From Caballeronia turbans (GTDB lineage: Bacteria > Pseudomonadota > Gammaproteobacteria > Burkholderiales > Burkholderiaceae), in contig FCOD02000022.1 of assembly GCA_001544655.2 (NCBI GenBank), positions 1-64,000 on the forward strand: DNA of 64,000 bases. Direction: 5' to 3'. Of this stretch, positions 37,902 to 46,657 are shown in pieces (position 1 is the first letter of the stretch; each line of letters opens with the position of its first letter). Under the pieces are notes generated by a model that had not been told where the DNA came from, did no database searches, and saw nothing but the letters and a program-made list of their open reading frames with translations. Both the position numbers and the translations under genes were made by a program.

Positions 37902-38510
37902 CTATGTACGCGCCAGATATGCCTTCGCAAGCATGACAGCGAACTTTGCATTGGTCACGAGGTAGCGTTTCCAAATGCGTCTCGGCTCCTGAATCACGCG
38001 GAACAGCCATTCAAGCGTCGCGCAACGCGCGCCGCGTCCGACCACGGCTACCGACACGCGATGCGCCCGGCGCGCGCCCGCGATCCGGTCGATCGCGCGG
38101 CAGAGCACGACGCCCGCGCTGGTCGAGATACCGAGGCAGGCGAGCCACGCGCCCGATGGCGCATACATGGGGTGCATCCACCGGATCAGGCACACCGCGC
38201 AGACCTCGCAGAGCATCCATCCAAGCGCAGGCAAAAGAACCGCGCATGGCAACGACGGTTTGCGCGTCGGGCTCTTCACGTAGAAGCCGGATAACGCGAC
38301 CCACGCGAAGATGATGGTGAACGCGACCACGGCGTTGTCGTAGCCGGCGGCCGTGCCATAGATCCGTTGAGCCGCGAGCGCGCTGCTTGCAACGACGAAC
38401 GTTTCGCACAGGCGAAGCAGCAAGTCGGGGCCTGCGGGCAAAGCCAGCAGATGGGAGTAACTCGGCAAGCGCATGACGACGGAATCGATGACGGAAAACC
38501 GGTTCGCCAT
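37902..38510 (-). pseudogene. Chimeric relic: polyprenyl glycosylphosphotransferase N-part joined to a WecG/TagA-type tail
   Basis: The 202-residue ORF begins like an exopolysaccharide sugar-phosphate transferase of the WcaJ type. Four membrane segments (about 40-130) lead to the start of a nucleotide-binding fold, VSVAVVGRG (about 150-158). The sequence then jumps to LEWLFRVIQEPRRIWKRYLV followed by TNAKFAVMLAK. That is the characteristic C-terminal tail of WecB/TagA/CpsF glycosyltransferases. The catalytic parts of both enzymes are missing. The best reading is an internal deletion that fused the ends of two genes of a former exopolysaccharide cluster. It is probably non-functional, although the frame is intact. 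Confidence 0.7.
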
Positions 38511-38908
38511 CGCTCACGCGACGAGGCGCAGATAGCGAACCGCTGTCCTCTGTCGGCTTGGAAAAATGCGCGATCTGAGCGCCGCGGCGTGCTGACGGCA
38601 CGATCGACGGAGATGTCGCGCTTGGAATTTATCCTAAGCACACGAGGCCGCGAGAGTCTCCGTTAACGTCCTTCAGTCAGATATAGGCCTGGTCTGAATT
38701 GCCAATTGCAGCACTGCGCGGACGCAGGGCCACGACAACGAAGAGATGGGTGCCGCAAGGCATGAATCAGTGCTTGGCCGACGTATGGCCAAGACCGCGA
38801 AGAGATGGGCGCCGCGAGGGGATGACGCGGGCGGTGAGGGATGCCGTCGCGTACGCGGACCGGGCTCCATTCCCGGTCACGCGCGCGCAGGCGAAAAGCC
38901 GCTGTCGT
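38511..38908. other. Intergenic stretch with a direct repeat
   Basis: No credible gene was found. Two imperfect direct repeats of about 42 bases lie at 38724-38765 and 38783-38825; both contain CGAAGAGATGGG followed by GCCGC. The unit spacing is about 60 bp. The remainder looks featureless. Confidence 0.5.
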
Positions 38909-39865
38909 TCAAATGAACATCAGCCAGTTCAGCAGGAAGATATTGACGATCAAGAGCGTGAGCGCGGTCGGCACCTGCACCTTGATCACCGCGTTCTTGT
39001 CGGGGAGTTCGAGCAAAGCCGCGGGCACGATGTTGAAGTTCGCGGCCATCGGCGTCATCAGCGTGCCGCAGTAGCCGGAGAACATGCCGATCGCGGCCAT
39101 CGTCGCGGGATTGCCGTGGAACACGCCGACGAGAATCGGCACGCCGACGCCGCCCGTCATCACCGGGAAGGCGGCGAAGCCGTTGCCCATGACCATCGTG
39201 AAGAGCGCCATGCCGACGACATACACCGCCACCGCGACGAGCCGGTAATCCATGTTGACGTAAGCGGTCGTCACATGCGCGACCGCCTTGCCGACGCCCG
39301 CATCCGAGAACACGAGGCCGAGCATGCCGAGCATCTGCGGCAGCACGGCGGCCCACGAAAGCGCGTCGATGAGGCGGCGCGTCTCATGCATCGACTGGCC
39401 GACGGTGTCGCGCGTCATCACGCACGCGATGGCGAGCGCGATCACGCACCCGACGCCGAAGCCGATCAGCGTCACGTTCTTCAGCTCGATCAGCGGCACG
39501 CCGCCGAACACGAGATATTTCGCGCCGAGCGTGAGGATCACGGTGACCACCGGAATCGTCAGCGCGGGCACGAAGAGCTTGTTGCCGAGCCGCACGGCGC
39601 TCTGGCGGCGCGTTTCCTCGGAAAGCATCCTGGGTTTTGCGCCCGTGACGCCGCCGAGACCCGCGATCAGAGCCATCGCCACGACGAGCACGCCGACCAC
39701 CGTCACCGGAATCCAGTCGCCGACGAGAAAGATCAGCGCGTAGATCAGCCAGAACCCGCCCGCGGTCAGTCGCCGGGGATGCGACTTGTCCGTGAGGATC
39801 ATGCCCGCGACGACCACGAGCACGATGCCGACGAGATAGAAGAGATAGTTGATCGTGAGCGTCAT
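38909..39865 (-). CDS. DUF979 family membrane protein (putative permease subunit)
   Basis: The 318-residue protein has about nine hydrophobic segments and matches DUF979 in its repeated glycine-rich loops: MGNGFAAFPVMTGGVGVPIL, FHGNPATMAAIGMFSGYCGT and TLMTPMAANFNIVPAALLEL. The ATG at 39865 overlaps the DUF969 stop (39862), so the pair is co-translated. In Proteobacteria DUF969-DUF979 commonly sits beside 5-oxoprolinase genes, which suggests uptake of 5-oxoproline or a related compound; this is inference. Confidence 0.88.
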   Translation of the reverse strand: MTLTINYLFYLVGIVLVVVAGMILTDKSHPRRLTAGGFWLIYALIFLVGDWIPVTVVGVLVVAMALIAGLGGVTGAKPRMLSEETRRQSAVRLGNKLFVPALTIPVVTVILTLGAKYLVFGGVPLIELKNVTLIGFGVGCVIALAIACVMTRDTVGQSMHETRRLIDALSWAAVLPQMLGMLGLVFSDAGVGKAVAHVTTAYVNMDYRLVAVAVYVVGMALFTMVMGNGFAAFPVMTGGVGVPILVGVFHGNPATMAAIGMFSGYCGTLMTPMAANFNIVPAALLELPDKNAVIKVQVPTALTLLIVNIFLLNWLMFI

Positions 39866-40581
39866 GCTTTCTCTCCGGCGGCATTGCGCGTGAGCGCATC
39901 GAGTTCGCGGGCGAGCCTGCGGTCGAGCAGCCACAGCCGGAAGCCGTGGATCAGAAACGCGCAGATCGCCGTGGGAATGCCCCACACGGCGACATGCATC
40001 GGTTCCACGACGATGCCCGCTTCCTTCAGGAACGTGACCATCAGCACGATCGCGCCGAACGCGACGAAGATGTCCTCGCCGAAGAACAGGCCGACGTTGT
40101 CGGTGGCCGCCGAGTAGGCGCGCAGCGTGTGACGCGTCGCGTCGGAGAGCTTGCCGTAGCGTGCTTCGGTGGCGCCTTCTGCCATCGGCGCGAGCAGCGG
40201 GCGCACCATCTGGGGGTGGCCGCCGAGCCCCGTCAGGCCGACCGCCGCCGTGATCTCACGGACGAACAGATACACGATCAGCAGACGGCCGGCCGTCGCC
40301 GCCTTGATGCTGGAAATCCACATCTGGGCGCGCTCGCGCAGGCCGTGCCGTTCGAGCAGGCCGATCACCGCGAGCGGCAGCAGAATGATGAGCGGAATGT
40401 TGCGGGTCTTCAGAAAGCCGCTGCCGATCGCGGTCAGAATGCGCTCGACAGGAAAGTGCGCCGCGAAGCCGGTGATGATCGCGGCGGCCGCGACGATCAG
40501 CATTGGATTGAAGCGAAGCACGAAGCCCGCGATGATGACGGCCACGCCGATGAGCGGCCATAGATTGACTGGGGTTGCCAT
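39862..40581 (-). CDS. DUF969 family membrane protein (putative permease subunit)
   Basis: The 239-residue protein starts MATPVNLWPLIGVAVIIAGF and has several hydrophobic helices. It contains DUF969 blocks RNIPLIILLPLAVIGLLERH and GGHPQMVRPLLAPMAEGATE. ATG 40581 has GGAGAA upstream and is preferred over 40608. It pairs with DUF979 by a 4-bp overlap. A terminator-like hairpin separates it from pxpA. Confidence 0.88.
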   Translation of the reverse strand: MATPVNLWPLIGVAVIIAGFVLRFNPMLIVAAAAIITGFAAHFPVERILTAIGSGFLKTRNIPLIILLPLAVIGLLERHGLRERAQMWISSIKAATAGRLLIVYLFVREITAAVGLTGLGGHPQMVRPLLAPMAEGATEARYGKLSDATRHTLRAYSAATDNVGLFFGEDIFVAFGAIVLMVTFLKEAGIVVEPMHVAVWGIPTAICAFLIHGFRLWLLDRRLARELDALTRNAAGEKA

Positions 40582-40673
40582 GAGTTCTCCAAACGATATA
40601 GACGTCACGCCTCGTACCCGGGCGCGTGGCTCGACGACATGCGGCTCTTTTACCTTCGATGGCCGCTCGCTAA

Positions 40674-40706
40674 AACGCCCCGGTTCGACGGGGCGTTCAA
40701 TTTTTT
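40674..40706. terminator. Terminator between pxpA and the DUF969 gene
   Basis: Perfect 9-bp arms AACGCCCCG (40674-40682) and CGGGGCGTT (40689-40697) have a GTTCGA loop. On the minus strand the stem is followed by TTTTA, and on the plus strand by ATTTTTT. It lies 22 bp past the pxpA stop, so pxpBCA transcripts can end here and the permease genes may have their own or reduced expression. Confidence 0.8.
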
Positions 40707-40718
40707 ACGAAAAGCGTT

Positions 40719-41468
40719 CTACGCGTCGGCGTGCGCGGCACGCACTTCGATGCCCGCATCGGCCAGCGCGCCGCGAATGCGCCGCGCGAACTCCAGTGCG
40801 TGCGCGCCGTCGCCGTGCAGGCAGATCGTCTGCGCATTGAGCGGCACCCATTCGCCGGACACGGCCCGCACGCGCTGCTCGCGCACCATCGCCAGCGTCC
40901 GGTCGAGCACGAGGTTTTCGTCGTCGAGCAGCGCGCCCGGCTCCTTGCGCGGCACGAGCGAGCCATCCGCGCGATAGCCGCGATCCGCGAACACTTCCTC
41001 GATCGCGATCAGCCCCGCTCGCCGCGCCGCTTCGACGAGCCCGCTGTTTGCGAGACCGAACACGAGCAGCGACGGATCGAAGTCATGCACGGCCGAGACG
41101 ATCGCATCGGCGATTTCCGTGCTTTTCGCCGCCTGGTTATAGAGCGCGCCGTGCGGCTTCACGTGCGCGATGCGCCCGCCTTCCGCCTGGGCGATCGCCG
41201 AGAGCGCGCCGAGCTGATACAGCACGCCCGCGTAGATTTCCTCGGGCGGCAGGTCCATTTCCTTGCGGCCGAAGTTCTCGGGATCGTTGAAGCTCGGGTG
41301 CGCGCCTATGGCCACGCCCTTTTCGACGGCCCAGCGCACGCAATCGCGCATCGCGGTGGCGCCGCCCGCGTGCCATCCGCACGCGATGTTCGCGGAACTC
41401 ACGAGATCGAGCAGCGCTTCGTCGGAGCCGCAACCTTCGCCGAGATCGGCATTGAGATCGATTTCCAT
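40719..41468 (-). CDS. pxpA: 5-oxoprolinase subunit A (LamB/YcsF family)
   Basis: PxpA is the hydrolase-like subunit of the bacterial ATP-dependent 5-oxoprolinase. The 249-residue product starts [20 protein letters not shown] and has [13 protein letters not shown] (about 29-41) and [17 protein letters not shown] (about 56-72). All are LamB/YcsF hallmarks. It is 67 bp downstream of pxpC. Older annotation calls it a lactam utilisation protein. Confidence 0.96.
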   Translation of the reverse strand: MEIDLNADLGEGCGSDEALLDLVSSANIACGWHAGGATAMRDCVRWAVEKGVAIGAHPSFNDPENFGRKEMDLPPEEIYAGVLYQLGALSAIAQAEGGRIAHVKPHGALYNQAAKSTEIADAIVSAVHDFDPSLLVFGLANSGLVEAARRAGLIAIEEVFADRGYRADGSLVPRKEPGALLDDENLVLDRTLAMVREQRVRAVSGEWVPLNAQTICLHGDGAHALEFARRIRGALADAGIEVRAAHADA

Positions 41469-41535
41469 GATGTTTGTGCAGTCGTTCCGTTGAATGTTGA
41501 AGGTGATGCGCCGCGTCTCACGCGCGGCTTTCGAT

Positions 41536-42576
41536 TCAGGAGCCCGCGCGCGCGATGCGCTCCTCGTGCATCGCGATGGCCGTTTCCACCTGGCTCACGT
41601 ATTGCCGCTCGTCGGCGAGCGCGCGGCGCGCCTCTTCCACCGACGTCTCGATGAAGCGCACGCCGCCGTTCAGCCTCACTTGCGCGAGCTTCCACAGATC
41701 CGCGCGGATCACGGCTCCGATTTTCGGATAGCCGCCCGTGGTCTGCGCGTCGCCCATCAAGATGATCGGCTGGCCGTTCGGCGGCACCTGGATCGTGCCG
41801 GGCAAGACCGCGTGCGACAGCAGTTCGATCTTCTCGCGCCGCTCGAGCGGCGTGCCGGCGAGGCGAAAGCCCATGCGGTTGCTGTTCGGCGTGATCGTCC
41901 ATTCCTCGTTCCAGACGCTCTTTTGCGCCGCGTCGCTGAAGCTGTCGTATTCCGGGCCACGCAGCACGCGGATCGGCGCCGCCCACGCGAGTCCCGGCGA
42001 ATGGCGCCCGCGCCGCACGGGTTCGTCGACGAGCACGAACTTGCACCATGCCGGCGCCTTCACACCGAACGGGGGTTCGTCCGGCGAAAACGCGATGCCC
42101 TTGTGCGGCTGCGGCACGCCAACCGGCAAACGGTCGCCGTCGCGCAGCGCCCGCCCGCCGAGGCCGCCGAAGCACGCGCCGAGATCCGTCGAACGCGAGC
42201 CGAGCATCGGCAGGACGTCGATGCCGCCCGCGATCGACACATAACAGCGCATGCCGCGCTTCGCCGCGCGCAGCGTCAGTTCCTGGCCCGCGCGCACCGG
42301 CAGGCTCCACCACGAATAGACCGGCTCGTCGTCCAGCGTCGCGCCGAAATCGGTTCCGGTGATGGCGACGCGGGTCGCGTGCTTGAAGCGCAGCACGGTC
42401 GGACCGAAAGTCACCTCGATGCCCGCCGCATCCGGCCTGTTCCCGACGATCCGATTGCCGATTTCCAGCGAGAGCGCATCGAGCGCGCCACCGGAACTCA
42501 CGCCGAGATGCCGGTAGCCGCGTCGCCCGAGGTCCTGCACGGAAGTGAGCACGCCTGCCCGAATCACGTCGATCAT
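41536..42576 (-). CDS. pxpC: 5-oxoprolinase subunit C (biotin-dependent carboxylase-like)
   Basis: The 346-residue PxpC subunit begins [20 protein letters not shown] and carries [20 protein letters not shown] (about 28-47), standard for the family. PxpB and PxpC together form the kinase side of 5-oxoprolinase. Its start overlaps the pxpB stop by 4 bp, and the protein ends with helical [17 protein letters not shown]. Confidence 0.95.
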   Translation of the reverse strand: MIDVIRAGVLTSVQDLGRRGYRHLGVSSGGALDALSLEIGNRIVGNRPDAAGIEVTFGPTVLRFKHATRVAITGTDFGATLDDEPVYSWWSLPVRAGQELTLRAAKRGMRCYVSIAGGIDVLPMLGSRSTDLGACFGGLGGRALRDGDRLPVGVPQPHKGIAFSPDEPPFGVKAPAWCKFVLVDEPVRRGRHSPGLAWAAPIRVLRGPEYDSFSDAAQKSVWNEEWTITPNSNRMGFRLAGTPLERREKIELLSHAVLPGTIQVPPNGQPIILMGDAQTTGGYPKIGAVIRADLWKLAQVRLNGGVRFIETSVEEARRALADERQYVSQVETAIAMHEERIARAGS

Positions 42577-43226
42577 GCGCGCACCTCCAGTGCCGTGAAG
42601 CGCACGCGGTCACCGTGCTGCATCAGCGTCGGCGGGTTTCTGGCGGGATCGAAGAGCTTCAGTTCGGTGCGTCCGAGCAATTGCCAGCCGCCCGGCGATG
42701 CCGCCGGATAGATGCCCGTCTGCACTCCGCCGATCCCGACCGATCCCGCCGGCACTGCGAGGCGCGGCTCGGCACGGCGCGGCATCGCGAGTGCGGGATC
42801 GAGCCCGCCGAGATAGGCGAAGCCCGGCTGGAACCCGAGAAAGAACACGATGTACTCGGCTTGCGTATGACGCTTCACCACTTCATCGACCGAGAGGCCC
42901 GTATGCTCGGCGAGCGCGGCGAGATCCGGGCCGTCGGCGCCGCCGTAGCGCACCGGAATCTCGATTTCAGCGCTGTCCATGTCGGCCGCCTCGGCGGCGT
43001 CCCAGCCACTTTCCAGTTGAGCCGCGAGCGCTTCGTAGTCCGCCTCGAGCGGATCGAACACGATCGTCAGATTGTTCATGCCCGGCACCACTTCGACGAC
43101 GTGCGGCATGAGGCGCGCGCGCTCCGCCAGCGCCCAGATGCGGCGCTGGCAGTCGAGCGTGGCGGGCGGCGCGGCTTCGCACACGAGCGCGGCGTCGCCC
43201 AGCGGGTGAATACGTGGTCTTGTCAT
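42573..43226 (-). CDS. pxpB: 5-oxoprolinase subunit B (KipI family)
   Basis: The 217-residue PxpB subunit has YIVFFLGFQPGFAYLGGLDP (about 130-149), GSVGIGGVQTGIYPAASPGG and WQLLGRTELKLFDPARNPPT, all KipI/PxpB signatures. It leads the minus-strand pxpBCA operon and is divergent from a MarR-type gene. Confidence 0.96.
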   Translation of the reverse strand: MTRPRIHPLGDAALVCEAAPPATLDCQRRIWALAERARLMPHVVEVVPGMNNLTIVFDPLEADYEALAAQLESGWDAAEAADMDSAEIEIPVRYGGADGPDLAALAEHTGLSVDEVVKRHTQAEYIVFFLGFQPGFAYLGGLDPALAMPRRAEPRLAVPAGSVGIGGVQTGIYPAASPGGWQLLGRTELKLFDPARNPPTLMQHGDRVRFTALEVRA

Positions 43227-43298
43227 GCCTCAAATTTGCCTTTGCGGGACGCGAAACCGGTCTGGTCGATGCGCTTCGCGTCGTCGCAGAATGTTACA

Positions 43299-43328
43299 TT
43301 GTCAATAAATTATCAAGAAATTATCAAT
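43299..43328. promoter_or_regulatory. Direct repeats in the pxpB-marR promoter region
   Basis: AAATTATCAA occurs at 43307-43316 and again at 43318-43327, exactly 11 bp apart, i.e. on the same helix face. TTGTCAATA just before it makes an imperfect inverted match. The AT-rich block stands out from the GC-rich surroundings and is a good candidate operator for the adjacent regulator. Confidence 0.5.
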
Positions 43329-43410
43329 ACAGGTTTTCGCGAAGGCGCGCGCGTCGCTCGTAAAAATGACGTTGCGCTACACTCCAACGCACTGCAAATC
43401 GGTCATCGCC

Positions 43411-43923
43411 ATGCCGCGTCATCCCACCAAGATCGTCTCGTCCGAGCATCTCGTCTCCGAAGCCAGCGCGGAACTGTCGGAATTCGAGTACGGCCTCATC
43501 ATGGCGGGCAACGCGTTCAATCGCTGGATGGTGCGCTGCATGTCCGCGGCGGGCGCGAAGGACATGACGGCCGTGGAAGTGTCGCTGCTGCATCACGTAA
43601 GCCATCGCGACCGCAAGAAGAAGCTCGCCGACATCTGCTTCGTGCTGAACATCGAGGACACGCACGTTGCCACGTATGCACTGAAGAAACTCGTCGCCCG
43701 CGGTTACGTGCAGAGCGAGAAATCCGGCAAGGAAGTGTTCTTTTCCGCGACGCCGGCGGGACGCGCGCTGTGCGGCAAGTATCGCGAAGTGCGTGAGGCG
43801 TGCCTCATCGAGACGCTGCGCGAAAGCGGCCTCACCAACGAGCAGATCGGCGAAGCCGCGCAATTGTTGCGCAATGCATCCGGCCTCTACGATACCGCCG
43901 CGCGCGCGGCGGCATCGCTCTAA
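43411..43923 (+). CDS. MarR-type winged-helix transcriptional regulator
   Basis: The 170-residue protein has a winged-helix core: MTAVEVSLLHHVSHRDRKKK, LADICFVLNIEDTHVATYAL and KKLVARGYVQSEKSGKEVFF. I chose ATG 43411 (MPRHPTKIVSS) over 43366 because family-like sequence starts there; neither has a good ribosome-binding site. Divergent position makes it the likely regulator of pxpBCA. Its stop overlaps the end of the convergent cyclo-ligase gene by 4 bp. Confidence 0.83.
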   Translation: MPRHPTKIVSSEHLVSEASAELSEFEYGLIMAGNAFNRWMVRCMSAAGAKDMTAVEVSLLHHVSHRDRKKKLADICFVLNIEDTHVATYALKKLVARGYVQSEKSGKEVFFSATPAGRALCGKYREVREACLIETLRESGLTNEQIGEAAQLLRNASGLYDTAARAAASL

Positions 43924-44549
43924 TAGATCGCCGATTCCGTAACGATCGCATCGAGCGGCATGTCGTGCGCCTCGCGCGGCAGCCTGCCGCACTTGCCCGA
44001 TTCGTACGCGATGCCGATCATCACCGGCCGCGCTCCATTCGGCCACGCGGCGAGCGTGCGGTCGTAATAGCCGCCGCCATAACCCAGCCGGTATCGATCC
44101 TTATCGAAACCGACGCATGGAATCAGCAGCAGCTCCGGAACCACGACCTTTTCTTCAGCGGGCACCGGAATCCGGTAGCGGCCTTCCTTCATCGGCGCAT
44201 GCGCGCGCCACGCGTGGAAGACCATCGGGGCGTGCGGCTTGACGACCACCGGCAGCGCGGCGCTGCGCGTCTCGTCGGCGGCGAGCCAGCGCGTGAGCGT
44301 AGCGCGTGCGTCGAACTCCCCCGCGACCGGCCAATAGAAGCCGACGCATCGCGCCGCGTGCCGCGCGAGCACGTCTTCGACGCGGCTCGCGAGCGCCTCG
44401 TTCTTCGCGGCCTGGACGGGCTGCTCGCTTTGCGCCTCGCGGGTCGCGAGAAGGGTTGCGCGCAATGCGGTTTTAGGCTCGCTCTTGGGTTGATCGCAAA
44501 CGTTGCGTGCTATGCTTTCCTCCGATCTCAGGACCCGGTTCAAGACCAT
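43920..44549 (-). CDS. 5-formyltetrahydrofolate cyclo-ligase
   Basis: The enzyme converts 5-formyl-THF to methenyl-THF with ATP. The 209-residue product has the basic N-terminal SEPKTALRATLLATREAQ and the C-terminal signature DKDRYRLGYGGGYYDRTLA (about 155-173), which binds ATP. ATG 44549 gives the family length; longer in-frame starts would run into the divergent transglycosylase gene. A GGAGG lies inside the chosen start region, so a non-ATG start slightly downstream is possible. Confidence 0.88.
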   Translation of the reverse strand: MVLNRVLRSEESIARNVCDQPKSEPKTALRATLLATREAQSEQPVQAAKNEALASRVEDVLARHAARCVGFYWPVAGEFDARATLTRWLAADETRSAALPVVVKPHAPMVFHAWRAHAPMKEGRYRIPVPAEEKVVVPELLLIPCVGFDKDRYRLGYGGGYYDRTLAAWPNGARPVMIGIAYESGKCGRLPREAHDMPLDAIVTESAIY

Positions 44550-44568
44550 TCGCGCTCCAGAAATAAAG

Positions 44569-46536
44569 ATGTCAAAACGCCTCAACCGAGTATATCTCGC
44601 GGCCGGCGCAGCCCTTGCCGCAGCGACGCTCGTCGCCTGCGGTTCGGCTCGCGCCGTCCGTCCCGATGCCGATCTTTCGCCCACGTCGGACGATCGCATC
44701 TTCCTGCAGTTGCGCGATGCCGCGCGCGCGAACGATGCCGCCAAGGCCGCCACGCTCGCCGCGCAGATTCCGGACTATCCTGCGCCGAGCTATATCGAAT
44801 ACTTCACGATCAAGCCGCAGCTCTTCGATTCGCAAGGCCACGCGCGCATCGATGCGCCCGACGCGCCGGTGCTCTCGTTCCTGCAGCGCTACGACGGTCA
44901 GGCGATCGCCGACCGCATGCGCAACGACTATCTCGTCGTGCTCGGCAGCCGTCACGACTGGAAAAACTTCGAGCAGCAGTATTCCCGTTTCGTTCTCAAT
45001 GACGACACGCAGGTCAAGTGCTACGCGCTCGAAGCGCGCCAGTCGCGCGGCGAAAACGTCGCGGATGCGGCGCGCGCGCTGCTCGTCGAGCCGAAATGGT
45101 ACGGCGACGGCTGCGTCGATCTGATCGGTGCGCTCGCGGAGTCGGGCCAGTTCACGAGCGACGACATCTGGCAGCAGATCCGTGTCGCCTACGAACAGAA
45201 CTACACGTCCACCGGCTCGAGCATCGTCGAGGCGCTCGGCCAGCAGAAGCCGAAGGATTCGCTGCTCGACGACGCCGTCAACAAGCCACCGCTCTATCTC
45301 GCGCGCGGCGTGATGCCCAATTCGCCGGCGCATCAGCTGACGCTGCTCGCGATCACGCGCATGGCCCGCAACGATCCGGCCATGGCCGCGGCTACCTTCA
45401 CCTCCGTCGCGCCGAGTCTCACGCCCGCTGAACGCGCGGTCGGCTGGGGCACCATCGGCTATCAGGCGGCACTCAAGCGCATGCCTGCGGCGGCCGACTG
45501 GTATCGGCTGTCGGCGAACGCGCAATTGTCGAATCCGGCGTACGAATGGCGCACGCGCAGTGCGCTGCTCGCGGGCGACTGGAACATGGTGCGCTGGTCT
45601 ATCGAGCAGATGCCGCCGACCTTGCGCGCGCAGCCCGCGTGGGTCTACTGGCACGCACGCGCCGTGAAGCAGGCCGGCGACACGGCCACGGCGAATCAGG
45701 AATTCCAGACCATCGCGGATCAGTACAACTTCTACGGCCAGCTCGCGCTCGAAGAACTCGGTCAGAAGATCAACGTGCCGCCGCGGACCACCGTTTCGGA
45801 CGCTGAGATCGCGCAGATGCAATCGGTGCCGGGCTTCGCGCTGTCGCAGCGTTTCTACGCGCTGAACATGCGTCTCGAAGGCAACCGCGAATGGAATTGG
45901 CCGCTGCGCACCATGACGGACCGGCAACTGATCGCGGCCGCGCAGTACGCGAAGCGCATCGAGCTGTTCGACCGGACCGTCAACACTGCGGACAAAACGA
46001 AAGCCGAACACGATTTCACGCTGCGCTATCTATCGCCGTTCCGCGACATCGTCGAACGCGACGCGCAGAACACCGGGCTCGACATCGAATGGGCGTATGG
46101 CCTCATCCGCCAGGAGTCGCGCTTCATCATCAACGCGCGCTCGGAAGTCGGCGCGGGCGGCCTCATGCAGTTGATGCCCGGCACGGCGCAACTCGTTGCG
46201 AAGAAGATCGGTCTCGGTCCGGTATCGCGCGCGCAGATGAACGACATCAACACGAACATCCTGCTCGGCACGAATTACCTGTCGATGATCTACAATCAAT
46301 TCGATAACTCGGCCGTACTCGCCACGGCGGGCTACAACGCCGGGCCGGGCCGCCCGAGCCAGTGGCGTCAAGGCTTGCGCGCCCCCGTGGAGGGCGCGGT
46401 TTTTGCTGAAACGATCCCGTTCACCGAGACTCGCGATTACGTGAAGAACGTGCTGTCGAACACCGTCTACTATGCGGCACTGTTCGAAGGCCGTCCGCAG
46501 TCGTTGAAGGCGCGTCTGGGTTACATCGCACCCTGA
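44569..46536 (+). CDS. Soluble lytic murein transglycosylase (Slt70-like)
   Basis: The enzyme cleaves peptidoglycan with formation of 1,6-anhydromuramyl ends. The 655-residue product has a signal sequence with a lipobox-like LVAC (Cys24), so it may be a lipoprotein. The long superhelical U/L-type domain fills about 50-480. The catalytic SLT domain contains YGLIRQESRF (catalytic Glu about 516), then GAGGLMQLMPGTAQLVAKKI and ATAGYNAGPGRPSQWR. ATG 44569 starts the signal sequence. A strong terminator follows. Confidence 0.93.
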   Translation: MSKRLNRVYLAAGAALAAATLVACGSARAVRPDADLSPTSDDRIFLQLRDAARANDAAKAATLAAQIPDYPAPSYIEYFTIKPQLFDSQGHARIDAPDAPVLSFLQRYDGQAIADRMRNDYLVVLGSRHDWKNFEQQYSRFVLNDDTQVKCYALEARQSRGENVADAARALLVEPKWYGDGCVDLIGALAESGQFTSDDIWQQIRVAYEQNYTSTGSSIVEALGQQKPKDSLLDDAVNKPPLYLARGVMPNSPAHQLTLLAITRMARNDPAMAAATFTSVAPSLTPAERAVGWGTIGYQAALKRMPAAADWYRLSANAQLSNPAYEWRTRSALLAGDWNMVRWSIEQMPPTLRAQPAWVYWHARAVKQAGDTATANQEFQTIADQYNFYGQLALEELGQKINVPPRTTVSDAEIAQMQSVPGFALSQRFYALNMRLEGNREWNWPLRTMTDRQLIAAAQYAKRIELFDRTVNTADKTKAEHDFTLRYLSPFRDIVERDAQNTGLDIEWAYGLIRQESRFIINARSEVGAGGLMQLMPGTAQLVAKKIGLGPVSRAQMNDINTNILLGTNYLSMIYNQFDNSAVLATAGYNAGPGRPSQWRQGLRAPVEGAVFAETIPFTETRDYVKNVLSNTVYYAALFEGRPQSLKARLGYIAP

Positions 46537-46557
46537 CCGTCCCGAAGCGAAATCTCA

Positions 46558-46598
46558 CGCCCGCGCGTCGAACACAGGACGCGCGGGCGTTTTCATTT
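46558..46598 (+). terminator. Terminator after the transglycosylase gene
   Basis: Perfect 12-bp arms CGCCCGCGCGTC (46558-46569) and GACGCGCGGGCG (46578-46589) with an 8-base loop are followed by TTTTCATTTTC. Confidence 0.93.
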
Positions 46599-46657
46599 TC
46601 GGCCCGCCGCTCTGAACTGAAGCCGCATTCGTCAGGCCGCGACCCAAGAGGTGAACC

